Below are positions 25,261 to 33,413 of a stretch of 64,000 nt of DNA, piece by piece. The notes under the pieces are model-generated. The model saw only the letters and a list, made by a program, of their open reading frames with translations, ran no database searches and was not told where the DNA came from. How positions within the stretch are numbered: position 1 is the stretch's first letter; the number at the start of each line of letters is the position of its first letter. Position numbers and translations under genes: made by a program. The DNA is from Domibacillus indicus (GTDB lineage Bacteria > Bacillota > Bacilli > Bacillales > Domibacillaceae), in assembly GCF_000970685.1 (NCBI RefSeq), contig NZ_LAJB01000015.1:33777-97776 (forward strand), given 5' to 3'.

Positions 25261-26964
25261 ATGACAACCATCGGAATTGATTTAGGGACATCAAACAGCC
25301 TTGTGGCTTACTGGGGAGAAAAGGGGCCGGTCATTATCCCCAATATATTGGGCGAACGGCTGACGCCTTCTGTAGTGAGCCTGGGCGAGAATGGGGAAAT
25401 GCTTGTCGGGGAAATTGCAAAAGAGCGGCTTATTACACACCCGGCTAATACGGCGGCGGTTTTTAAGCGCCACATGGGAACAGAGAAGCATTATTCGTTG
25501 GGCTCCTATCATTTTTCTCCCGAAGAACTTTCTTCCTTTGTGTTAAAGGCACTTAAACAAGATGCGGAAGCTTTCCTGGGGGAGGAAGTGACAGAGGCGG
25601 TTATCAGTGTACCTGCTTATTTCAATGACCGGCAGCGAAAAGCAACCCGGAAGGCAGCCGAGCTTGCCGGCCTCCAGGTGGAACGGTTAATCAGCGAGCC
25701 GACAGCGGCAGCGATTGCTTACGGGCTTCATGAAGCACAGAGTGAAACAAAGTTTCTCGTATTTGATTTAGGCGGCGGTACATTTGATGTGTCCATTCTT
25801 GAATTATTTGAAGGAATCATGGAAGTAAAGTCCATTGCGGGTGACAACTTTTTAGGAGGAGAAGACTTTACGGCTCTTCTTTCGGACTGGTTTATGGAAG
25901 TGAACGGGCTAAAGCGGGAAGAGCTGCTGCCAGCACAGCTTGCTTCCATATGGAAGCAGGCGGAAGAATGCAAAAAGAAGCTTGGCGGCCAGCAGTCTGC
26001 TGTTATTCGACTGCAGATAGAAGGAGAGATGATTCAGTCTTCCATTACCCGCACCCAATTTGAAAAGCTTGCACAGCCGCTTTTATTGCGGCTTCGCCAG
26101 CCGATCGAGCGGGCGCTGCATGACGCGGGCATTCATCCAACAGAAATTGATTCGGTTGTTTTAATTGGCGGCGCTACCAGAATGCCTATTATTAAAAATG
26201 TGACTGGAAAATTATTCGGCCGGCTCCCACTGGGAATCATTCATCCGGATGAAGCGGTGGCACTGGGCACTGCCGTACAGGCCGCCTTAAAAGAGCGGAA
26301 CGAAACGGTGGAAGAGCTGATCCTGACAGATGTCTGCCCTTATTCACTGGGAACCAGTGTTGCCAAACAGATTAAGCCGGATGAGTATGAGCCGGGACAT
26401 TATTTGCCAATTATTGAAAGAAATACACCCATTCCAGTCAGCAAGGTGGAAAGGCTGTACACAGTGTCTGATTTCCAGACCGCGCTCAAGATTGATATTT
26501 ATCAGGGTGAAAGCCGGCATGTAAAAAACAATTTAAAGCTTGGCGAGATTTCTGTGGAGGTAGAACGGGCTCCTGCGGGCGAGCAGTTCATTGATGTCCG
26601 CTATACATATGATATAAACGGGCTTCTGGAAGTGGAAGTCACCATTGTAAAAACGGGCGAGAAAAAAAGAGTGCTGGTAGAACAAAATCCCGGCAGCCAG
26701 ACACAGGAAGAAATAGAGGCACGCATGAAAGAGCTGCAGGCAATCAAAATTCATCCGCGGGAACGGACAGAAAACCGGCTGCTTCTGGCAAAAGGAGAGC
26801 GTTTCTATGAAGAATCATTAGGCGAAAAAAGACAAAGAGCCGCAGCTGTACTGGACTGGTTTGAGCGGATACTCGCAAGCCAGGACGAGCAGGATATCCG
26901 GCATGCTGCCGAGCGTTTCAAGCAGGAGCTGTCACTGCTTGAAAGGTGGGACGGCTTCGAATGA
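25261..26964 (+). CDS. hscC: Hsp70 chaperone, HscC type
   Basis: A 567-residue Hsp70, shorter than DnaK, as in the HscC branch. The nucleotide-binding domain (1-370) has TTIGIDLGTSNSLVAYW, VPAYFNDRQRKATRKAAELAG, SEPTAAAIAYG, FDLGGGTFDVSILE and VVLIGGATRMP. The substrate-binding region starts near 385 (VCPYSLGTSV). The lid is short, without the DnaK C-terminal tail. ATG at 25,261 has GAGGG upstream. It overlaps the J-protein gene by four bases. Operon context suggests a specialised client, not general folding. Confidence 0.93.
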   Translation: MTTIGIDLGTSNSLVAYWGEKGPVIIPNILGERLTPSVVSLGENGEMLVGEIAKERLITHPANTAAVFKRHMGTEKHYSLGSYHFSPEELSSFVLKALKQDAEAFLGEEVTEAVISVPAYFNDRQRKATRKAAELAGLQVERLISEPTAAAIAYGLHEAQSETKFLVFDLGGGTFDVSILELFEGIMEVKSIAGDNFLGGEDFTALLSDWFMEVNGLKREELLPAQLASIWKQAEECKKKLGGQQSAVIRLQIEGEMIQSSITRTQFEKLAQPLLLRLRQPIERALHDAGIHPTEIDSVVLIGGATRMPIIKNVTGKLFGRLPLGIIHPDEAVALGTAVQAALKERNETVEELILTDVCPYSLGTSVAKQIKPDEYEPGHYLPIIERNTPIPVSKVERLYTVSDFQTALKIDIYQGESRHVKNNLKLGEISVEVERAPAGEQFIDVRYTYDINGLLEVEVTIVKTGEKKRVLVEQNPGSQTQEEIEARMKELQAIKIHPRERTENRLLLAKGERFYEESLGEKRQRAAAVLDWFERILASQDEQDIRHAAERFKQELSLLERWDGFE

Positions 26965-28403
26965 CATATTGGGATATTCTTGGCATTGAACCGGTAGATG
27001 ACCCCTCCACCGTCAAAAAAGCATATGCAAAAAAGCTGAAGCTTCATCATCCTGAAGATGACCCGGAAGGCTATCAGCGGCTCCGGGAAGCTTATGATGC
27101 CATTAGAAAACAATTAAAAAAGGGGCTTAGCCGGATCCCGGAAAAACAACAGGCCGCACCGGCGCAGACGGAGCAGGCACCAGTGATGACTGCCATACTT
27201 GAGCCGGAGAAGGCCGGGGGTCGTGAAGACAGCGAAGAAACGGTCAATGCTTTTATATCTAAAGTATTGGAGCTGTATAGGGATGTGCCGCAGCGGCTTC
27301 AGCTGGACAGCTGGATCAATCTCCTGAACGAGCCGGCTTTATGGGATTGGTCTTTTAAAAAGAAAGCCGGCACTCAGCTGTTTGTATTTTTAAAAGAGCA
27401 CCCGCTGCTGCCAAAGGATGTCTGGCTGCTGCTTGAAGAAAGCTTTCAGTGGCGCGAGTCCATTCCTGAATATATGCTGGATAACGACCCAGATCTTTTT
27501 AGGTTTTGGACAAGCTATCAAAAATATTTTGGTCCTTATCCGTCCTTTTCCTTTGAAGAGATTGCCCGGCAGGAAGGAGTGGACGCAGATGCGTTTCTTC
27601 AAAAACGTGAATACGCCCTGGATGCGTTTCTTGCCGGCCGCCTGACAGAAGCCAGACTCGCTGCAGAAGAAGCTTTTTCTCTTTTTTCGGAAGATCCTGA
27701 CCTGCTGAGGCTTCATGGAGAAATCTACATACAGCTGGGCGAATATGAACAAGGTGCTTTGCTTTATGAGCAGTATCTTAAATCGAGGCCGGAAGACAAA
27801 GAAGCAGTGCTGGCACTGGCTCGTACGGAGTATGCCAGAGGGAACTGGAAAAAGACGGCTTCTTTATGCGAGGAATTAACCAATTTTTCGCAGCACCCCG
27901 GTGTATTGAGCCTGCAGGCCAAATGCCAGCTGAAAGAAAAAGAAGCAGAAAAAACGCTTTGTATCTGGAAGGACATTCAGAAAAAGTGTTCTTATGATGC
28001 GGAAAGCTTTGTTTATTTAACGAAACTTCACGCGTATATACGGGATCACCGGCTCAAGCTTAAACGAACACCCGGACTGCCCGCCCGGCGTGAGACGAAA
28101 GCGGCGCTTATGAAAACCTCTCCTGCTGCACGTGCCGGCCTTTTTTGCCGGTTTGTTTTTGAAGGCTTTAACTCCTTCCTCGCTATTTTAATGATTGTCA
28201 GCTGGATTGGGGTGTTAAAAACCGCATATGGAAGCAACCCGTTCGAGTTTATGCTGCTTATTATAGGCTCCCTGCTGTTTCCCAATGTTTCACTCAGCTT
28301 TATCGATTCAAAAGCCCCTTTTATTTGGCTGGCCCTATTCAGCTGGGGTTTCTATTATTTAGCCCGTTCGATATTCCGTGCTCTCAGGGCGGTACGATAT
28401 TAG
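26961..28403 (+). CDS. J-domain co-chaperone with TPR-like middle and C-terminal membrane segments
   Basis: 480 residues. The J domain (1-55) reads MTYWDILGIEPVDDPSTVKK and KLKLHHPEDDPEGYQRLREAY; the canonical HPD is HPE. The middle (about 95-365) is helical with TPR-like repeats (LLRLHGEIYIQLGEYEQGAL). Three hydrophobic segments at about 395-480 anchor it in the membrane. Its ATG lies in the hscC stop (ATGA). E. coli DjlB/DjlC, partners of HscC, are also C-terminally anchored J-proteins. Confidence 0.88.
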   Translation: MTYWDILGIEPVDDPSTVKKAYAKKLKLHHPEDDPEGYQRLREAYDAIRKQLKKGLSRIPEKQQAAPAQTEQAPVMTAILEPEKAGGREDSEETVNAFISKVLELYRDVPQRLQLDSWINLLNEPALWDWSFKKKAGTQLFVFLKEHPLLPKDVWLLLEESFQWRESIPEYMLDNDPDLFRFWTSYQKYFGPYPSFSFEEIARQEGVDADAFLQKREYALDAFLAGRLTEARLAAEEAFSLFSEDPDLLRLHGEIYIQLGEYEQGALLYEQYLKSRPEDKEAVLALARTEYARGNWKKTASLCEELTNFSQHPGVLSLQAKCQLKEKEAEKTLCIWKDIQKKCSYDAESFVYLTKLHAYIRDHRLKLKRTPGLPARRETKAALMKTSPAARAGLFCRFVFEGFNSFLAILMIVSWIGVLKTAYGSNPFEFMLLIIGSLLFPNVSLSFIDSKAPFIWLALFSWGFYYLARSIFRALRAVRY

Positions 28404-28419
28404 AAAGAGGAGGGAAAAC

Positions 28420-29082
28420 ATGATCAGCTTATATCCCCCTGCCAGGAAAACAGGCCGCTTTTTTCATGCGATGAGTACGCTATGCTATTCTGGAACGTTC
28501 GCTTACTATGATGCGGTAAACTGGAAAGCGAAGCTGTCTATGCAGGACAGGGAAATCCTGCTGAATGACTGGTCCATTCAGGGCGAAGAGTCTATGAAAA
28601 AAGCAGCCAGCTGGCTGCTAGAGGAAGGAAAGCGGGCTGAGTTCCGCCGATTTCAAAATCAGATGCGTTTTTTAAACAATAAAGACAGGCAGAGTGTGAT
28701 AGAGTCCACGAAAGATAAGGAAGCAAAGCATAAAATGAATGTCGCCCTTCATTATATGGACCGCCTGCCGGCAGAAACGATTGCTGCACTGGATTACAGC
28801 CTTTGTGTTGCACTCTGCCTGCAGGCGGAGCGTAACGGATTTATCGGCAGGATAAATTCCCTGCCCTTTAAAACGGAAGCTGCCGTAAGGGCGCAGCAGG
28901 CATATTCAAGCTGGGCGGATTATACTGCTGCTTTTCTGGCGGGCCTTCAGTTTACAAAGCATACAGGTGAGGAGGCACAGAAAATGATGGAGGAAGAAGA
29001 ACGGTTTCTCGCCAAATTACTCGTATCCGGCCAGAGCCCTTTTCAGAATGTGAGCTGGAATACAAAGATTTTCAGGCTGTAA
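28420..29082 (+). CDS. DUF1266-type protein, third gene of the hscC operon
   Basis: 220 residues, soluble. LNDWSIQGEESMKKAASWLLEEGKR (about 49-73) and the C-terminal LDYSLCVALCLQAER...SSWADYTAAFLAGLQF match the DUF1266 layout: W-[GS]-I, a Leu-rich helix and G-[HK]-R, then an aromatic-D-x2-R/C helix and SW-x-[ED]-Y-x-x2-[FY]-L-x-G. YbeU and YbeR of E. coli, encoded among djlB/djlC/hscC, belong to this family. Starts 16 bases after the J-protein with GAGGAGGG. Biochemical role unknown; a client or adaptor is inferred. Confidence 0.75.
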   Translation: MISLYPPARKTGRFFHAMSTLCYSGTFAYYDAVNWKAKLSMQDREILLNDWSIQGEESMKKAASWLLEEGKRAEFRRFQNQMRFLNNKDRQSVIESTKDKEAKHKMNVALHYMDRLPAETIAALDYSLCVALCLQAERNGFIGRINSLPFKTEAAVRAQQAYSSWADYTAAFLAGLQFTKHTGEEAQKMMEEEERFLAKLLVSGQSPFQNVSWNTKIFRL

Positions 29083-29360
29083 AAACATAAGGGCCAGGAG
29101 AAAGGATGTTTTTTTGCGGGATTTTCACTCGGAAAGGATGACTGCAAAATGGAATGCGCAGGGAGAAAGGCTGGCCGTTTGCCCGGCTCTTCTTTCTTCT
29201 GTGAACAATTAAAGGTCGGCGGGACTGCGCATTCGCCGGGACGGACACTGAACCAGCCGCCATTTCATGCAGTCTGCTCCTGCGTTCGATCAAGCACTGC
29301 TGCATGTGACTTTGTGAACGGCTATGTGAAAAGTTAATAAAATCACATTCTAACAAAGTA
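29083..29360. other. Intergenic region
   Basis: A 62-codon plus-strand frame (29,149-29,337) has only AAGGA at poor spacing and no recognisable composition; I do not call it. Nothing else seen before the terminator. Confidence 0.4.
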
Positions 29361-29396
29361 AAAAACGCCTCCTTCTTTAAAAGGAGGCGTTTTTTA
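29361..29396. terminator. Bidirectional terminator, hscC operon / yfmS
   Basis: AAAAACGCCTCCTT and AAGGAGGCGTTTTTT with a short loop, T-runs on both strands. Confidence 0.92.
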
Positions 29397-29415
29397 CAGC
29401 CTGGCTTTATCTTCG

Positions 29416-30276
29416 TTATTTTGTGTGCAGCGTTGTCTCAGCCATGTGGGCCAAGTCAATAGTGTTTTTGCTGATTTCCTGAATAGTCGCGGAAAATTCC
29501 TGCACTGTTGCCGACTGTGTGTCTGTCAGTTTGTGGATTTCGGAAAAGGCTTCGTTTAAATCCAGAAGCAGATTCTGGATATTTTTTGTGATGCTGTCGA
29601 TTTGAGAGACATTTTCTTTTGAGTTTGTGGCCAGTTTTCTGATTTCATTCGCTACCACTGAAAACCCTTTGCCTGCTTCGCCGGCTCTCGCAGCTTCAAT
29701 CGCCGCATTTAAACCAAGTAAATTGCTTTGATCGGAAATGCTTCTGACCACAGTGGAAATTTTGCCAATTTGTTCGGCACTAGAGCTGACATCTTTCATT
29801 TGATCCGATATCTTGGTTACCCGGTCTGTCAGAACGGTCAACGATTCACTGATTTCTTCGATTGACGCGGCTGTTTCTTCCACAGTAGCGGATAAATTAT
29901 CAGCTACTTCAAACAATTGGTTGGCTTTTTGCATGCTTGTTCCAAGACCCACGCCGCCGATCACTTTCCCGTTTTCATCATGCAGGGGGATCGCCCGGGC
30001 AATAAGCGGAAACCCAAATAATTCTTTTGGAACGACAGCGGTTTTTTTCGTATTTTTCCGGATCGCTTCTGTGATAATGTCACCTTCCGTGAGCGGATCA
30101 CCTGGAGAGACGTTTAAAGAAAATGTTTCCCCTGGAATATTTATGATCAGTTTTTCGGTATCATATATTCCAATTGTAATATCATCCTGAACTAACTTAT
30201 TTAAAAAGGGAGCTACTTTGACGAATGCTTCCAGCAGTTCCGATTCGTGTTTTGTTTTGTGGTCGATTTGAGCCAT
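29416..30276 (-). CDS. yfmS: Soluble chemoreceptor-like sensory transducer
   Basis: A 286-residue cytosolic protein with no membrane segment, the same length as B. subtilis YfmS. The N-terminal about 110 residues form a sensor region. Residues about 125-286 are a methyl-accepting signalling domain, with the hairpin tip [20 protein letters not shown] and [15 protein letters not shown]. It follows the aldehyde dehydrogenase gene by 21 bases, like the yfmT-yfmS operon. Confidence 0.93.
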   Translation of the reverse strand: MAQIDHKTKHESELLEAFVKVAPFLNKLVQDDITIGIYDTEKLIINIPGETFSLNVSPGDPLTEGDIITEAIRKNTKKTAVVPKELFGFPLIARAIPLHDENGKVIGGVGLGTSMQKANQLFEVADNLSATVEETAASIEEISESLTVLTDRVTKISDQMKDVSSSAEQIGKISTVVRSISDQSNLLGLNAAIEAARAGEAGKGFSVVANEIRKLATNSKENVSQIDSITKNIQNLLLDLNEAFSEIHKLTDTQSATVQEFSATIQEISKNTIDLAHMAETTLHTK

Positions 30277-30297
30277 GCCCTGTCTGCACTCCTTTGA

Positions 30298-31752
30298 TTA
30301 GTAAGGGAAAGTCCGCTGTCCGAAGTTTACTGAAATCCATTGGAGAGTTGTAAACTCGTCCAGACTCCATTCTCCATTCATCCGGCCAAGACCCGATTGT
30401 TTTTCGCCGCCAAAAGCAACAATTGGTTCGTCATTAATGGTCACATCATTCACATGTATCATTCCTGTATGAATTCTTTTCGCCATTTGAACACCTTTTT
30501 CAAGATTCGCTGTATGAATCGCGCCGCTTAAGCCAAAACGTGTGTTATTGGCGATCTCAACTGCTTCTTCTTCCGTTTCAAAAGGCATGAGGCAGACAAC
30601 CGGGCCAAATAATTCGTCCTGGGCGGCAGCCATATCTGCAGTTACATCTGCCAAAATCGTCGGCTCAACCATTTTTCCTGAAATTGCTCCTTTTAAAATA
30701 GGAACAGCGCCGGCATCAATGCCTTTTTGAACCATCGCCTGGAGGTTTTCTGCTTGTCTTATGTTAATGACCGGGCCAATAATCGTTTCCGGATCACGCG
30801 GATCTCCTACTTTCAGCGAAGAAACTTTCTCTGCATATTTTGCCATGAATTCTTTGTAAATCGACTTTTGCACAAGAATCCGGTTGGCAGACATGCAGAT
30901 TTGCCCCTGGTGGGTAAAACGGCTGAAGGCGGCTGCATTGACTGCATAATCGATATCGGCGTCCTCCAGAATAATAAATGCACTGTTTCCGCCCAGTTCA
31001 AGCAGCGGCTTTTTAAAATGCTTAACGGCAAGCTGTCCGATATGGCTTCCGACGCTGGTTGAGCCTGTAAAAGAGATAATACGCGGAATTGGATGCTCAA
31101 CAAATGCATCGCCAATTTCTTGAATATCGGTTACGACAACATTAAGCAGCCCTTTTGGAATCCCGGCTTCTTCAAAGATTTTTCCGATTAGCGTCCCACC
31201 CGTTACCGGTGAATCTTCGTGCGGTTTTAATACAACGCCGTTTCCTGCTCCCAGGGCAGGAGCAACCGATTTAACGGAAAGGAAAAAAGGGAAGTTAAAC
31301 GGGCTGATGACCCCGACAACCCCGGCTGGTATGCGGTATAAGCGATTTTCCTTTCCATCTTCTGTTGAAGGCAGGATTTTTCCTTCCATGCGGAGAGGAA
31401 AGGTAGCTGCTTCTTTAATAATATTTTTGACCAGCCCGATTTCAAAGGCCGCTTTCAGGCGGGTGCCTCCCAGTTCATCAATAATCATATCGGTGATCGC
31501 TTCTTCATGATTTTCTATGTAGTGGACAGCACGTTCAAGAATATCGCGTTTTTTGTACGGGTTTACCCTGTCCCATTCTTCTTTCGCGCGCAGTGCTGCT
31601 TTATAAGCGGAATCCACATCTGAAACATCCGCCATTTTAAAGGAAACCAGCAATTCATCGTTATATGGATTAAGATTGTCGAGGGTGCGGCTGCTCTGTC
31701 CGTCTCTCCATTCTCCATTGATAAATTGCTTTCCAAGCGATTGAATATCCAC
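30298..31752 (-). CDS. yfmT: Aldehyde dehydrogenase (YfmT, vanillin/benzaldehyde type)
   Basis: A 484-residue NAD(P)-dependent ALDH. Cofactor loop FTGSTSVGSHIG, catalytic Glu in LELGGNSAFIIL, nucleophile in HQGQICMSANRIL and C-terminal FGGEKQSGLGR are all present. Start GTG with GGGAGG eight bases upstream. B. subtilis YfmT is annotated as a vanillin dehydrogenase; with yfmS it may couple aromatic aldehyde detoxification to a sensory output. Substrate inferred. Confidence 0.93.
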   Translation of the reverse strand: MDIQSLGKQFINGEWRDGQSSRTLDNLNPYNDELLVSFKMADVSDVDSAYKAALRAKEEWDRVNPYKKRDILERAVHYIENHEEAITDMIIDELGGTRLKAAFEIGLVKNIIKEAATFPLRMEGKILPSTEDGKENRLYRIPAGVVGVISPFNFPFFLSVKSVAPALGAGNGVVLKPHEDSPVTGGTLIGKIFEEAGIPKGLLNVVVTDIQEIGDAFVEHPIPRIISFTGSTSVGSHIGQLAVKHFKKPLLELGGNSAFIILEDADIDYAVNAAAFSRFTHQGQICMSANRILVQKSIYKEFMAKYAEKVSSLKVGDPRDPETIIGPVINIRQAENLQAMVQKGIDAGAVPILKGAISGKMVEPTILADVTADMAAAQDELFGPVVCLMPFETEEEAVEIANNTRFGLSGAIHTANLEKGVQMAKRIHTGMIHVNDVTINDEPIVAFGGEKQSGLGRMNGEWSLDEFTTLQWISVNFGQRTFPY

Positions 31753-31896
31753 GTTTTATTCCTCCCTAAATTTCACAAAACTTATATACTCCTTACGTAT
31801 CGGTTAATTGCCTGGTATATTTAGCAGATTGTTCATTTTTTCTAATAAAAAAGAAAGAGAATAACGGGAAATTGTGCAGCGAATGGGGGATAGACT
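31753..31896. other. Intergenic region upstream of yfmT
   Basis: Contains the yfmT leader on the minus strand. No other feature recognised. Confidence 0.35.
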
Positions 31897-31943
31897 GAAA
31901 AAAAATCCAGGCATTCGGCGGAGCAATCACCGAATGCCTGGAT
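31897..31943 (-). terminator. Terminator downstream of the FNT gene
   Basis: Minus-strand CCAGGCATTCGG/CCGAATGCCTGG, a 12-bp perfect stem, followed by eight T. Confidence 0.88.
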
Positions 31944-32079
31944 TGATTAAGTTACATGGGCTGCTGCCGTACCCTCCCGGCTGCAAAGTAAACTGCGCGC
32001 GGCGGGAAAAACCGGCTGTATTCAAACGAAAAGCCGTCTTAAGGAACAGCGGGTGCCATTTTTTAAGCCGGCTTTTTCG

Positions 32080-32889
32080 TTAAGCGGATTTGATTCGGTC
32101 CGCCGTTTTGTTTTTTGGCTGGAATGATTTTTTATAAGCAGCAAAATAGAGGCAGGCTACTAACACGGAACCGCCGACAACATTGCCAAGAAACACAGCA
32201 ATAAAATTAGGTGCATATTCCGCCCAGGAGGCCTCACCTGCAAAAATAGCTGCCGGAATAACAAACATGTTTGCGACAACGTGCTGGAAGCCAATGGCGA
32301 CAAACGCCATAATGGGAAACCAGATGCCGAGAATTTTACCGGCAAAATCCTTGCTTCCAAGTGACAGCCAGATGGCAAGGCAGACGAGCCAGTTGCAGCC
32401 GATCGCTGAAACAAATGCTTTCAGGAAAGGCTCCTCTAATTTAGCGTGGGCAATCGCTGTTGTTTTGGCCAGAAATGGTCCTTCCGCTGTTAATCCGACA
32501 AAATGGCCGAAGAAATAAGCAACAAAAACCGCGCCGGCGAAGTTGGCAATTGTCACGACAAACCAATTTCGCAATACCTTTAAAAACGTGGTTTTTTTCG
32601 CAAGCCAGGCCATGGACACGGTCATCATATTCCCGGTGACAAGCTCCGCGCCGCCTAATATAACTAGCATAAGGCCCACCGGAAACACAGCTGCCCCGAT
32701 AAGGCTTGAGAAGGATCCCCATTGTTCCGGGAGATTTGCAATGATCCGGATATCTAACAAAAATCCCAGCGCAATAAAAGCTCCGCCTAAAAATCCAAGA
32801 ATAAGAAGTGCAGAAAGAGGGGAATTTGCTTTTGTCTCCCCTGATTCAGAAGCCAGTACAGCAATTTCTGGCGGCGAATAAATAGACAT
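32080..32889 (-). CDS. yrhG: Formate/nitrite transporter family channel
   Basis: A 269-residue six-helix FNT protein that moves formate (or nitrite). GAFIALGF, GGAELVTGNMM, NFAGAVF, GCNWLVCLAIWLSL and HVVANMFVIPA mark the pore-lining repeats. ATG at 32,889 has GGAGG eight bases upstream; the frame extends to 32,937, inside the leader terminator. Divergent from the formate-dehydrogenase-like gene, matching the B. subtilis yrhD/yrhE/yrhG set. Confidence 0.92.
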   Translation of the reverse strand: MSIYSPPEIAVLASESGETKANSPLSALLILGFLGGAFIALGFLLDIRIIANLPEQWGSFSSLIGAAVFPVGLMLVILGGAELVTGNMMTVSMAWLAKKTTFLKVLRNWFVVTIANFAGAVFVAYFFGHFVGLTAEGPFLAKTTAIAHAKLEEPFLKAFVSAIGCNWLVCLAIWLSLGSKDFAGKILGIWFPIMAFVAIGFQHVVANMFVIPAAIFAGEASWAEYAPNFIAVFLGNVVGGSVLVACLYFAAYKKSFQPKNKTADRIKSA

Positions 32890-32911
32890 ACAGAATAACC
32901 TCCATATTAAT

Positions 32912-32967
32912 ATAAAAAAACCAGCACAAAGCAGCACCCTCTATAAGGGTGGTGATTTGCGCTGGTT
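32912..32967 (-). terminator. Leader terminator upstream of the FNT gene
   Basis: On the minus strand AACCAGC (complement of 32,961-32,967) pairs with GCTGGTT (complement of 32,919-32,925), with an inner CACCCT/AGGGTG stem and a run of seven T. It ends about 20 bases before the start codon, after a leader of well over 100 nt. Confidence 0.85.
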
Positions 32968-33079
32968 AATTTTTCTACACATATGCTATAGAATCATCAA
33001 TCGTGCAAAGAGCGGTGTTCTCGTAAACAAAATGCAGCTCCTACATTTTCTTCAGATGAAACCCGCAAAGCCAGAAAAT

Positions 33080-33109
33080 ATCCTATCATTCTCGTTTGAA
33101 CCTTGTCAA
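33080..33109 (-). promoter_or_regulatory. Promoter of the FNT leader transcript
   Basis: Minus-strand TTGACA (33,109-33,104) and TAGGAT (33,085-33,080), 18 bp apart, about 110 bases before the leader terminator. Confidence 0.55.
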
Positions 33110-33203
33110 GATAATATCGGAAATTATGAAATCGCTTTTATTAAGTTCCCTGGCTGAACAAGCTCATTTTCTCGAAGCAGGACAGGGAAATAATTTTTTC
33201 ATC

Positions 33204-33231
33204 TTGCCTTTTTAATTTCGAGGAGTATAAT
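33204..33231 (+). promoter_or_regulatory. Promoter of the formate dehydrogenase leader transcript
   Basis: TTGCCT (33,204-33,209) and TATAAT (33,226-33,231), 16 bp apart, about 100 bases before the leader terminator. Confidence 0.6.
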
Positions 33232-33336
33232 GGTCTCTGGAATAATAATAATGGAATTCTTAATAATTTTTTGTTAGGGCTCTATTGAATGATTTTATGG
33301 CGGAATGACAGGTTAGTAGGCGTATGCTAATTGGTT

Positions 33337-33386
33337 AATCCAGCACGTGGACACCTTTTGGGTGTTTGTTGTGCTGGATTTTTTTA
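33337..33386 (+). terminator. Leader terminator upstream of the formate dehydrogenase gene
   Basis: AATCCAGCAC (33,337-33,346) pairs with GTGCTGGATT (33,371-33,380), with an inner ACACC/GGTGT stem and seven T. It lies just before AAAAGGAG and the ATG at 33,414. Its design copies the terminator on the divergent side. Confidence 0.88.
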
Positions 33387-33413
33387 TTCCCAATTAAAAA
33401 GGAGAACGCTGGA

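Noticed and set aside
29149..29337. 62-codon frame with several Cys
   Set aside because: Poorly spaced ribosome binding site, no composition bias and no neighbour support.
31874..32083. 69-codon plus frame between yfmT and the FNT gene
   Set aside because: It spans the minus-strand terminator hairpin and has no ribosome binding site.
32941..33413. Known riboswitch classes (ZTP, THF, purine, PreQ1, Moco) in the formate leaders
   Set aside because: I compared remembered consensus cores and none fitted; only the terminators are reported as certain.
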